Shown one piece after another: positions 30,811 through 38,095 of a stretch of 64,000 bases of DNA. The notes under the pieces were generated by a model. The model saw only the letters and a list, made by a program, of their open reading frames with translations, was not told the DNA's origin and did not search any database. Position 1 is the stretch's first letter. Each line of letters begins with the position of its first letter. The translations under genes were made by a program, and so were the position numbers. The stretch is from Enterovibrio calviensis DSM 14347 (GTDB lineage Bacteria; Pseudomonadota; Gammaproteobacteria; Enterobacterales; Vibrionaceae), in assembly GCF_000621165.1 (NCBI RefSeq), contig NZ_JHZA01000012.1, positions 124,001 to 188,000 on the forward strand, given 5' to 3'.

Positions 30811-30843
30811 TGATCCACAAAGTGCTGCACAATGTGATCCACA
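30811..30843 (+). repeat. Direct repeats next to the integrase start (putative arm sites)
   Basis: TGATCCACA at 30811-30819 and 30835-30843, 24 bp apart. The same pair with the same 24-bp spacing recurs at 37502-37534 (29 of 33 positions identical). Position between att and int fits integrase arm-binding sites. Confidence 0.6.
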
Positions 30844-30844
30844 T

Positions 30845-32344
30845 ATGACAAATGCCACCTATCTAACAACCCGAAATAATACCTACTACTTCAAAAAACG
30901 TATCCCTTCTGATCTACGCTGTATCTTTAATAAATCACACTTCTATACGTCATTAAAAACAACAAAATGGGCAACAGCCCTTTGCATGTCATCATCACTT
31001 GTAAGTCAAACAGACTTACTTTTTTCAAATACAAGAAAGAAGATGAATACAATGACGAATGAAGATCTAACTGAAACCATCTATGCAATTATGCATGGTA
31101 CAAAGCCTAAAACAATAAACCCAAATACAAATGAATGGATATCAGTGCGTCTTATCAATCATCCAGACGGAACTACAGAACAAGTAACAGAAGTTCACCA
31201 TGAAGGACAAACAAGTGAAGAAATAGCAGCGGATCACTGTTCACTTGAAATATTAACTGCACAACAAGCCCCTACTTCTACATCAACATCCCTAAAAGAA
31301 CCAATTAACACATTATCTGACGTAGTAGAACGCTTTATGGCATCCAAAACTGCATCAGGAACAGTTCAAGACAAAGGACTGGAAGCAAATAAAGCACATT
31401 TAACCTTACTTCTAGACTTCTTTGGTGCAGATACAAGTATCCGCACTATCCGACTTGAACAAGCAGAAGAATTTCGTAATTTACTATTAAAACTTCCACC
31501 TAATCGTTCAAAAAACAAGAAGTTAAAAGGTAAATCGTTATCTGAAATAGTAGATATGAATTTGAAACCACAAGCGATAGCGACTGTTAAAGGGACTATT
31601 CAAAAGTGTTCAACGTTTTTCCAATGGGCAACAAAAGCAGACTACGTAGATCAGAACTACTTCTACAAGATGCCAATGCCAAAAGATAACCGTAAAGAAA
31701 GCGAACAACGTGATCGTTGGTACAAAGAAGATCTACATAAACTGTTCAGTATGCCGATCTGGTCAGAACATAAGAATATTAAACATGCCTATTACTATTG
31801 GTTGCCCTTGTTATCCTTATATACAGGCGCACGTTTAAATGAACTTGCCCAAATGAAACCAGATAACGTTATACATGCAGATAATATTCAATGCTTTCAA
31901 ATCACAGATGAAGATGAAGGTCAGAAACTGAAAAACACCAGTTCTAAACGTCTAATTCCAGTGCATCCACACCTAATTGAACTTGGTTTTGATGAATACC
32001 TAAAACAACGGCAAGGTAAAGAATGGTTATTTGATGGTTTACTTACAAATAATGGTGATTTACCACGTGATGGCTTTTCACATAACGCTTCAAAGTGGTT
32101 CAACCGCTTACGTAAGCAGAATAACCTTTCACATGTAGACTTCCATAGTTTCAGACATACTGTTGCTGATGAATTAAAGCAAAATCAAGTACCAGCACAA
32201 CAAGCGTCTTCATTACTTGGGCATAAAGATCAGACAATTACATATGCACGTTATGGTAAAGATCTGAATATTCGATTAATGAATAAAACCGTTCAAGTAT
32301 TAGATTTCACAGACGTATTGAAGAACGTAAAGCCTTGGCAGTAA
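30845..32344 (+). CDS. Tyrosine-type site-specific integrase
   Basis: Catalyses insertion and excision of the element at ssrA. The frame opens inside ssrA, but the ATG at 30845 begins the conserved N-terminus (TYLTTRNNTYYFKKRIPSDLR, DUF6538-like) and is preferred although its ribosome-binding site is poor; ATG 30773 is the alternative. In the 499-residue form the catalytic residues are Arg330 (TGARLNEL), His434 and Arg437 (HSFRH), His460 (LLGHKD) and Tyr470 (YARYG). All key residues are present, so it should be active. Confidence 0.92.
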   Translation: MTNATYLTTRNNTYYFKKRIPSDLRCIFNKSHFYTSLKTTKWATALCMSSSLVSQTDLLFSNTRKKMNTMTNEDLTETIYAIMHGTKPKTINPNTNEWISVRLINHPDGTTEQVTEVHHEGQTSEEIAADHCSLEILTAQQAPTSTSTSLKEPINTLSDVVERFMASKTASGTVQDKGLEANKAHLTLLLDFFGADTSIRTIRLEQAEEFRNLLLKLPPNRSKNKKLKGKSLSEIVDMNLKPQAIATVKGTIQKCSTFFQWATKADYVDQNYFYKMPMPKDNRKESEQRDRWYKEDLHKLFSMPIWSEHKNIKHAYYYWLPLLSLYTGARLNELAQMKPDNVIHADNIQCFQITDEDEGQKLKNTSSKRLIPVHPHLIELGFDEYLKQRQGKEWLFDGLLTNNGDLPRDGFSHNASKWFNRLRKQNNLSHVDFHSFRHTVADELKQNQVPAQQASSLLGHKDQTITYARYGKDLNIRLMNKTVQVLDFTDVLKNVKPWQ

Positions 32345-32387
32345 GGCTTGATAGCAATCACATCCGAATTAAATGAAACTGGTATAG

Positions 32388-32412
32388 TATCCCGATAATG
32401 ATAATCGGGATA
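32388..32412. promoter_or_regulatory. Perfect palindrome before the AAA ATPase gene
   Basis: TATCCCGAT-7 nt-ATCGGGATA, ending 5 nt before the ATG at 32418. It overlaps where the ribosome-binding site would be (GGGATA), so it could be an operator or an RNA hairpin that hides translation initiation. Confidence 0.65.
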
Positions 32413-32417
32413 ACTTG

Positions 32418-34625
32418 ATGTTTAAGAACATAAAATCAATAAAGAACTTCGGTATCTTCAAAGATACCAAGACTAATGCAGGTCAACCATTCCTTCAGTT
32501 TAACCTGTTCTATGGCTTCAACTATTCAGGTAAAACTACACTATCACGAATCTTCAGAGCCATGCAGCAAGGACATCTTCACGAAGACTTTGCAGGTGCA
32601 ACTTTTACTGTTGAGCGTCATGAAGGTACATCAGTATCAAGTGCTGCGTTAACCCCTATCACAAACCTTCGTGTCTTTAATTCCGATTACATCAAGGACA
32701 ACGTTAACTTTATCGATTCAAGTGTGAACCCAGTGCTGATAGTTGGTGAACCTAATATTGAATTGGAAACGGAGTTAAAGCGCATAGAAGACGTTGATAT
32801 TCCAGCCAAAGAATTGGAACGCGATCAGCATAAAAAGTCAGCCGACGATAAACAGGCTGAAAAAGATAACCGACTGAAAACGGTTGGTCAGGTGGTCAGC
32901 GCCTTGAACGTATTAGGCGGTTCTACTTTCACCCGCACAGGCGTTACCCCTTTGTTGACGCAAGTTACTGCGAAAGACTTAAAGACATGTGCAGAACTTG
33001 ATCAACTGATGGACACTGCACGTTCTAAACAGGCCGATACAGTAAATCTTGCTTCAATAAAAATCCCTGATATAACTGTTTTATTAGAACAAATAGAATC
33101 GGTTCTGGCGGAATCTGTAACCCGTACAACTATCGAAGAACTTGAAGCCAATGCAGTTCTTCGTAAATGGGTTGAGGATGGTCTGAAGCATCATCACGAA
33201 CCAGAGGTATGCCAGTTCTGTAAGAACCCATTAACTGCTGATCGCCTTGATGAGCTAAATGGCTACTTTTCAGATACATACAAAAACTTATCTACAAAAA
33301 TCAACGCCGCTATAAAGCAAGTTCAAGGCATTTCACTATCGCATTCTATTCCGAAAGCAACCAATCTATATGCGGATTTACAGCAAGGCTATGATGCCCT
33401 TAGTGATCAAATTCAGCCATTAGATGAACAAGTCGAAGGTGTTAAGAATTCACTTCTTAAAGCCTTGGAAGATAAGCGTGAACGAATGGAAGAAATTGTT
33501 CCATTTTCACCTTCTGATTATCCTATGCCTGATGCATTAGAATTAGTGCAATTGTTCAATACGCCAATAAACGAGCACAACCGTCGTTCATTACAGCATG
33601 GAGCCGAACAGACCAAGGCACGTGATGCGATTAAACGTCACTATGCTTATGCTGAAACTACTGAATACGACCATCCAGAAGCGACGATACAGGTTAAAGC
33701 GTTCAAAGATGAACACCAAGCCACCTTGACTGAAATTATCCGCTTGAATACCCGAATAAGGGAAATCAAGGCTGAACTTCGTAATGTTAAGCAAGGGGCT
33801 GATAATCTGAATGATAACCTTCGGTTGTATTTCGGTAAGACTGATATTGAAATCCAACCTATCGGTGAAACCTACCAGTTCGTGCGTGAAGGACGACCAG
33901 CGAAACACTTATCTGATGGTGAACGAACGGCTATAGCATTTGCATATTTCATCACAGAACTGGAAGATGAATCCTTGAAGGGCACGAAGCCGATTGTGTA
34001 CTTGGATGACCCGATCTGTAGTCTTGATTCAAACCACATCTATAATGTACTTGGGATTATTAAAGATAAGTTGAATCATGACAAAGTTGAGCAGTTGTTT
34101 ATATCAACGCATAACTTCGAATTCTTCAACTTGGTGAAGACATGGTTCAGTTATTACCAAAGAAAGCCACGACGTGCCCAGTTCTACTTAGTCAACCGTA
34201 AGGTAGATCAGTCAAGCATTTGTGAATTGCCTGAATTACTGCTGAATTATAAGTCAGAATACGCCTATCTAATCAGTAAGATTAAAGAAGCAATACAACA
34301 TCCAGAGCAGTTTGATGCAATCAGTGTTCAAGCCTATATTCGTAAGATATTGGAAGTCTATTTTTCATTCAGATTTAATCTGTCTGAATTCAAGAAACAG
34401 GGACAAGATTTTATAGCCCCAAATTTCTTAAAAGGTATCGAAGGTGCAGAGGTTAAATCCAGTACCCTTTACGAATACATGAATGAGAAGTGTCACGCGA
34501 AGTCGATAGTACAAGGTTTAGAATTACCAGAAGCGGTTCAACCACAGTTAGTCCATATCTGGGATATCATTGGCGAAGCCATTAGAACGAACGATAAGCC
34601 ACACTACGACGCTTATTACGCTTAA
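32418..34625 (+). CDS. AAA ATPase of the AAA_13 / PrrC-RloC type, possible anticodon nuclease
   Basis: A 735-residue ABC-like ATPase. Walker A GFNYSGKTT at residues 33-41, ABC-type signature LSDGERTAIAF near 498, Walker B VYLDDP with Asp530/Asp531, and the switch STHNFEFF near 565. The middle is coiled-coil-like with CQFC at 265-268, which resembles the zinc-hook cysteine pair described in RloC. The C-terminus has Arg642-Glu646 (RKILE) and His693 (EKCHAK). An Arg-x3-Glu ... His set is the catalytic triad of PrrC/RloC tRNA anticodon nucleases; assignment here is inference, because many AAA_13 proteins have similar residues. Likely defence cargo of the ssrA element. Confidence 0.7.
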   Translation: MFKNIKSIKNFGIFKDTKTNAGQPFLQFNLFYGFNYSGKTTLSRIFRAMQQGHLHEDFAGATFTVERHEGTSVSSAALTPITNLRVFNSDYIKDNVNFIDSSVNPVLIVGEPNIELETELKRIEDVDIPAKELERDQHKKSADDKQAEKDNRLKTVGQVVSALNVLGGSTFTRTGVTPLLTQVTAKDLKTCAELDQLMDTARSKQADTVNLASIKIPDITVLLEQIESVLAESVTRTTIEELEANAVLRKWVEDGLKHHHEPEVCQFCKNPLTADRLDELNGYFSDTYKNLSTKINAAIKQVQGISLSHSIPKATNLYADLQQGYDALSDQIQPLDEQVEGVKNSLLKALEDKRERMEEIVPFSPSDYPMPDALELVQLFNTPINEHNRRSLQHGAEQTKARDAIKRHYAYAETTEYDHPEATIQVKAFKDEHQATLTEIIRLNTRIREIKAELRNVKQGADNLNDNLRLYFGKTDIEIQPIGETYQFVREGRPAKHLSDGERTAIAFAYFITELEDESLKGTKPIVYLDDPICSLDSNHIYNVLGIIKDKLNHDKVEQLFISTHNFEFFNLVKTWFSYYQRKPRRAQFYLVNRKVDQSSICELPELLLNYKSEYAYLISKIKEAIQHPEQFDAISVQAYIRKILEVYFSFRFNLSEFKKQGQDFIAPNFLKGIEGAEVKSSTLYEYMNEKCHAKSIVQGLELPEAVQPQLVHIWDIIGEAIRTNDKPHYDAYYA

Positions 34626-34654
34626 CCCTGAACAATGTATTACTTCCCCTTATA

Positions 34655-34687
34655 AGCCACTGGTAGCAATGCTGGTGGCTTTTATTT
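34655..34687 (+). terminator. Terminator after the AAA ATPase gene
   Basis: AGCCAC ... GTGGCT with extra inner pairing (GC-AAT-GC), followed by TTTATTTTT. Confidence 0.7.
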
Positions 34688-35958
34688 TTGGACAAGTAAT
34701 AATCGTGTGTCACGCGCGCGCGATCCTTTTAACTATAATGATACTTTAATATCAATGACTTACGATTAACAGAATACAGACTTAGTAGTGTGTTAGTGAT
34801 ACAGGACATCAGATGTCATCCAAAATTAAAGCATCAGTTAGTCGCGCCTTAGTCTAACAAATTCGATATAAATCAAGTGTTAGTCGCTGTAGTCGTATTA
34901 GTCGCGGATCACCACTTAAGCATTACGTTAACAACAGTATTTTTAGGCACTTTCAGAAGTCATGTCATAATAAAAGTATAACGAAGATAAAGTTATAAAT
35001 ACTATTGTAATCAGATGATTACCTTATACTGATCTATAGGCGGTGAAGTATAACGATGAACAAATTCCTATGTATGGCTTAGGCGATACAGACAAAATTA
35101 GTAGAAAATCAGATGTGTTTCACCGCCTAAAAGTTCAACACATCAGGTTTTTGAAAACATAGCCCGATGTGTAAAAGCATTGGGCTTTTTTATGCCTGAT
35201 GAAAATTACAGGGAAGATAAATGGTAGTAAGACGTAACTACCACGTGTGTAGGGCTTCATAGGTATCTTAACAGACCGTGTGTTGCACATATGAAGGCAG
35301 GGCTTCCCCTGCGACTTGAAGAACTATTGATGTGCCCAAACGGAAGGACTACATATCGATACACGCGCAAGGATAAAGAAAGACGGACTTATGTGCCAAT
35401 CGTAGTTGATTGGGTGAGCATAAATGGAAATGATGTAAATCTGATTTTTCGATTAGATTTCGGACTATTACAATAGTTTGCTTTGTTGTGATAGTGGTGG
35501 GGTTAACGCCCTGACCGTAGTGAAGAAAGGACGCACTGACACAGGTATAGCACTACCGCCTGTGGATTTAGGTGTAAGCAAATATTAGCGATGTACTGCT
35601 AAACTAAGACCCTTGTCCAGTGTGGATCAAAAGCACTGACGGGGGGAATAAAATATTGCTTCTACCAACTACCTAATGTGTCTTGAAAACACTTTGGTGT
35701 TTTCGTTAAAGATGATTGTTTCTTATTCCAATTAAAAGACATGCGGATTATCGAAATGATGCGCGAACAGCGCTTCAGTTTGATGGACGCAAAGCGATTG
35801 CTTGCAATCGGTTTCTTTATAATTACTTCATGCACTTCCTATTTCTTCCTTTAAATACTATGGCATCGCTGCACTTCGTTCCGCTACTACTTGGGCGTGA
35901 CTGCGCACTTCGTTTGCCAAAGAAAACGGCTATTTGAAGCCGTCAGAAAGGAATTTAC
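34688..35958. other. Mostly non-coding, repeat-rich part of the element
   Basis: Contains TTAGTCGC at 34838, 34880 and 34898 plus related TTAGTxx copies. An inverted repeat AGGCGGTGAA / TTTCACCGCCT spans 35039-35127, followed at about 35138-35192 by ACACATC/GATGTGT and AGCCC/GGGCT stems with a T-run. A perfect 8-bp hairpin GAAAACAC/GTGTTTTC lies at 35685-35704, and ACGGCT/AGCCGT at 35926-35943. Only one weak small open frame (35291-35476) is credible. It may hold an RNA gene or a replication/transfer site. Confidence 0.5.
35291..35476 (+). CDS. Possible small protein, unknown
   Basis: A 61-codon frame with a mixed hydrophilic composition (LEELLMCPNGRTTYRYTRKDKE), not obviously random, but without a ribosome-binding site and with no family that I recognise. 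The 5' part overlaps a GCAGGG/CCCTGC hairpin. Confidence 0.25.
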   Translation: MKAGLPLRLEELLMCPNGRTTYRYTRKDKERRTYVPIVVDWVSINGNDVNLIFRLDFGLLQ

Positions 35959-36069
35959 ATGAACAACAAAGACACAATGAAAATACAAAAAATCATGCGT
36001 AATCCAGATGAAACAGATCCATGTATTCTAAAGGAAGTAGTTCTTCTTTTGAGTAAGGAGATGCAATGA
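35959..36069 (+). CDS. Small protein (36 residues) coupled to the next gene
   Basis: ATG at 35959 has AAAGGA 7 nt upstream and encodes 36 residues (MNNKDTMKIQKIMRNPDETD...) ending LLLSKEMQ. Its stop overlaps the ATG of the next gene (ATGA at 36066-36069), a translational-coupling arrangement. The good ribosome-binding site and the coupling support a real gene. Function unknown. Confidence 0.6.
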   Translation: MNNKDTMKIQKIMRNPDETDPCILKEVVLLLSKEMQ

Positions 36070-36443
36070 GAGATATAACAAATGCACAAAGAAACACATG
36101 TATTTGCATTACATGTGATTACTTCAAAAGAAGCGGAATACATTTAGTACCCGACATGTTTCATGAAACAGATCAAGATGATTATAAATTCATAATGCAA
36201 GATGCATGGCTTGAATACATATTAGATATAGAAGACCTGTCGATCAGATACACAGTAAGTATATCAACAATGCAAAAACCAGAACGCTTTGTTGTGAACA
36301 TTACTAATAACGGCGGAATGGATCATGTTAATGAGTACGAAACGTTTGAGATTCATGAACACTTAATGCAGCAATACATCAGTGATGATGAAGGTTATAA
36401 AGAAGAAGTAAATCAGAATCCAGTATTCAGCAATTGGCTTTGA
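36066..36443 (+). CDS. Hypothetical acidic protein of the ssrA element
   Basis: A 125-residue protein with AAGGAG 6 nt before the ATG and overlap with the preceding small gene. It is acidic, especially in the C-terminal half (EYETFEIHEHLMQQYISDDEGYKEE). The N-terminus has a CICITCDYF cysteine cluster. I recognise no family. Together with the 36-residue protein it could be a two-gene regulatory or toxin-antitoxin-like unit, but nothing in the sequence proves this. Confidence 0.6.
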   Translation: MRDITNAQRNTCICITCDYFKRSGIHLVPDMFHETDQDDYKFIMQDAWLEYILDIEDLSIRYTVSISTMQKPERFVVNITNNGGMDHVNEYETFEIHEHLMQQYISDDEGYKEEVNQNPVFSNWL

Positions 36444-36602
36444 GCAGTAACGTCATTACAACGTGACAGAGTTCGGTCTAAACACCGCGCACATTTGCTG
36501 GTGGTTTATATGCACAAATAAAGTAGCATCAAAAATTGACCGTTAGCTGATACCATTTCTAATATGCCATTTCAGTATCATAAATCATACCTATTGACTT
36601 TG

Positions 36603-36642
36603 TGATACCACAGAGTGATGATACCACCCATAGATGATACCA
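36603..36642 (+). repeat. Phased GATACCA repeats before the serine recombinase
   Basis: TGATACCA occurs at 36603, 36619 and 36635, exactly 16 bp apart, with another GATACCA at 36549. The last copy ends 21 nt before the recombinase start. They may be operator or recombinase-binding sites. Confidence 0.65.
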
Positions 36643-36663
36643 ATTAAAACTAAACGGATACTA

Positions 36664-37230
36664 ATGCGAACATTTGCTTACTGCCGAGTTTCAACAACGG
36701 AACAAACAACCGAAAACCAAATTGTTGCTATTAGAAATTCTGGCTACAGCGTTGACGACAGTCGCGTGATATCTGAAACGGTATCCGGTGCAACGTCAGC
36801 AATGCTACGTCCAAATTTCAAAGCACTGGTTGACCACAAACTTGAACCAAACGATACGTTGATTGTGTTGAAGCTTGATCGTCTTGGGCGTGACAATATA
36901 GATGTACAGCAAACAGTTGAATTGCTAATTCAGAAAGGAATTCATGTTGTTTGTTTAGACCTACCAACACCCGACCTTTCATCTTCACAAGGTAAGTTGA
37001 TGCTTCAAATGTTCAGTGCTTTTGCTGAATTTGAACGCAACCGCATCAGTGAAAGAACGAAAGAAGGGCTTGAACGTGCAAAGCAGCAAGGGAAGAAATT
37101 AGGTAGACCAGAAGCACAAGAAACCACTAAGCAGGTTCAGTATTACAAGGCACAAGGATTATCACAGTCCAAAACTGCTGCCGCTACAAGCCTTGGAATC
37201 GCTACAGTAAAGCGTCACTGGAATAAGTAA
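36664..37230 (+). CDS. Serine recombinase (resolvase/invertase family)
   Basis: Small serine recombinase acting through a Ser-DNA intermediate. The start at 36664 (MRTFAYCRVSTTEQ) puts the catalytic Ser at residue 10; a start at 36634 adds ten residues. Other family blocks: LKLDRLGRD, GKLMLQMFSAFAEFERNRISERTKEGL and the C-terminal HTH (GLSQSKTAAATSLGIATVKRHW). The 188-residue length is normal. It could invert or resolve part of the element; no inversion crossover sites were identified. Confidence 0.9.
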   Translation: MRTFAYCRVSTTEQTTENQIVAIRNSGYSVDDSRVISETVSGATSAMLRPNFKALVDHKLEPNDTLIVLKLDRLGRDNIDVQQTVELLIQKGIHVVCLDLPTPDLSSSQGKLMLQMFSAFAEFERNRISERTKEGLERAKQQGKKLGRPEAQETTKQVQYYKAQGLSQSKTAAATSLGIATVKRHWNK

Positions 37231-37457
37231 TACAACAGGACACACAACGGACAACAGCTTCATCATCGACGTTTAATGCAAGATTCTTATTGGTTCGCTT
37301 TTTAAAATAAGTAAAAGGCGAACAATAGTATTAAACCTATAACAGCGAATACCAGCCCGAAGCCCCCCATACCCTAAAATCAGCCAAAAAACCTATTCCT
37401 TACCCCACCCATCGAAAACTTTTGACCATTTTTTTATCAGCCAGCCTGACTTTTTAA

Positions 37458-37534
37458 GACGCGGGTTCAGTTCCCTACTGCGCATTTATTGCTAAATCTA
37501 CTGATCCACAAAGTGCTACACATACTGATCCACA
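37458..37534 (+). repeat. Partial second copy of the element's left end
   Basis: GACGCGGGTTCAGTTCCC (37458-37475) copies the ssrA T-arm at 30716-30733 with two mismatches. It is followed at 37502-37534 by the same TGATCCACA pair with 24-bp spacing as beside the integrase. The stretch between is about 50 bp shorter than at the left end. It looks like a relic attL, or the P-arm of attR with an unusual T-arm copy. Confidence 0.6.
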
Positions 37535-37604
37535 TAATGCTATATTCAACGTAACTTATTATTATATAAGCCTTTGTTATGATGGTCTGACGGTCACAGC
37601 ACTT

Positions 37605-37621
37605 CCCGCCAGCTCCACCAA
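37605..37621 (+). repeat. Right attachment site
   Basis: CCCGCCAGCTCCACCAA, identical to the last bases of ssrA plus one. Upstream bases differ from ssrA, placing the crossover at or within this 17-bp block. Confidence 0.8.
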
Positions 37622-37630
37622 TCGATTGGA

Positions 37631-37662
37631 AAAGGCCAACCTGAAAGGGTTGGCCTTTTTTA
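37631..37662 (+). terminator. Displaced native ssrA terminator
   Basis: AAAGGCCAACC / GGTTGGCCTTT, 11-bp stem with a 6-nt loop and a T-run, just right of the att copy. Before insertion it would have stood directly after ssrA. Confidence 0.85.
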
Positions 37663-37724
37663 TTGTCCGATCCGACCTGAATCAAGCCGTTTTTGATTAA
37701 TCCCTCACACTTACTATATTAAAT

Positions 37725-37826
37725 TATCCGCGATAAGGGATATAACATTGCGTATACCTTATAAGGGATATAGCTTTAAATATAACGTAAAAGGGATAAT
37801 TGACAGCATATACCTTTAAAGAGATA
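37725..37826. promoter_or_regulatory. Four HipB-type operators with 28-bp spacing
   Basis: The first site (37725-37742) is a perfect TATCC-N8-GGATA, the E. coli HipB operator consensus. Variants follow at 37753-37770 (TATAC-N8-GGATA), 37781-37798 (TATAA-N8-GGATA) and 37809-37826 (TATAC-N8-AGATA). Starts are exactly 28 bp apart. The last ends 23 nt before hipB, so autorepression by HipBA is expected. Confidence 0.85.
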
Positions 37827-37849
37827 TTTCCTTATAGGGAGCGGTTGTG

Positions 37850-38095
37850 ATGATTTATAGCCCGCAACAATTAGCAAACCACTTAAAACTACTTCGCACT
37901 AAGCACAAGCTCACTCAAGCAGAGCTGGCCCAGCGTGTTGGTTTGAAGCAGGCTACGTTATCCAACTTTGAAAATAACCCCGACACCACACAACTCAAAA
38001 CCGTGTTTAAGATCATCCAAGCACTCGGTGTGAAAATTGACATACTCTCGGAAGAGAAAACTCCCATCGCAAAATCCGATGAAGAGGTATGGTGA
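37850..38095 (+). CDS. hipB: HipB-type antitoxin (Xre family)
   Basis: DNA-binding antitoxin that neutralises HipA and represses the operon. The 81-residue product has a Cro/C1 HTH at about residues 13-65 (LTQAELAQRVGLKQATLSNFENNP) and a C-terminal tail ending EEVW; E. coli HipB also ends in Trp. ATG 37850 with GGGAG upstream; GTG 37847 is also possible. Its stop overlaps the hipA start. Confidence 0.92.
   Translation: MIYSPQQLANHLKLLRTKHKLTQAELAQRVGLKQATLSNFENNPDTTQLKTVFKIIQALGVKIDILSEEKTPIAKSDEEVW

Larger units (their letters stand above)
30731..37621. mobile_element. Integrated element at the 3' end of ssrA
   Basis: About 6.9 kb bounded by direct repeats of CCCGCCAGCTCCACCAA at 30731-30747 and 37605-37621. 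It begins with a tyrosine integrase right after ssrA and has AT-richer sequence than its surroundings. Cargo: an AAA ATPase with a nuclease-like C-terminus, two small coupled genes, a serine recombinase and non-coding DNA. The native ssrA terminator sits immediately beyond the right repeat. No structural phage or conjugation genes are present, so it is best called a genomic island or satellite-like element. Confidence 0.85.

Noticed and set aside
30713-30844. Integrase N-terminal extension reading through the end of ssrA
   Set aside because: It would translate the tmRNA acceptor end and a terminator; the conserved domain begins at 30845.
34838-34905. TTAGTCGC repeats as a CRISPR array
   Set aside because: The unit is only 8 bp with irregular spacing and there are no cas genes in the window.
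35616-35640. TGATCCACA on the minus strand as a third integrase arm site
   Set aside because: Single copy, inverted, without the 24-bp partner found at both element ends.
35716-35937. 73-codon plus-strand frame in the ssrA element
   Set aside because: No start signal and a composition unlike its neighbours; it overlaps a hairpin.
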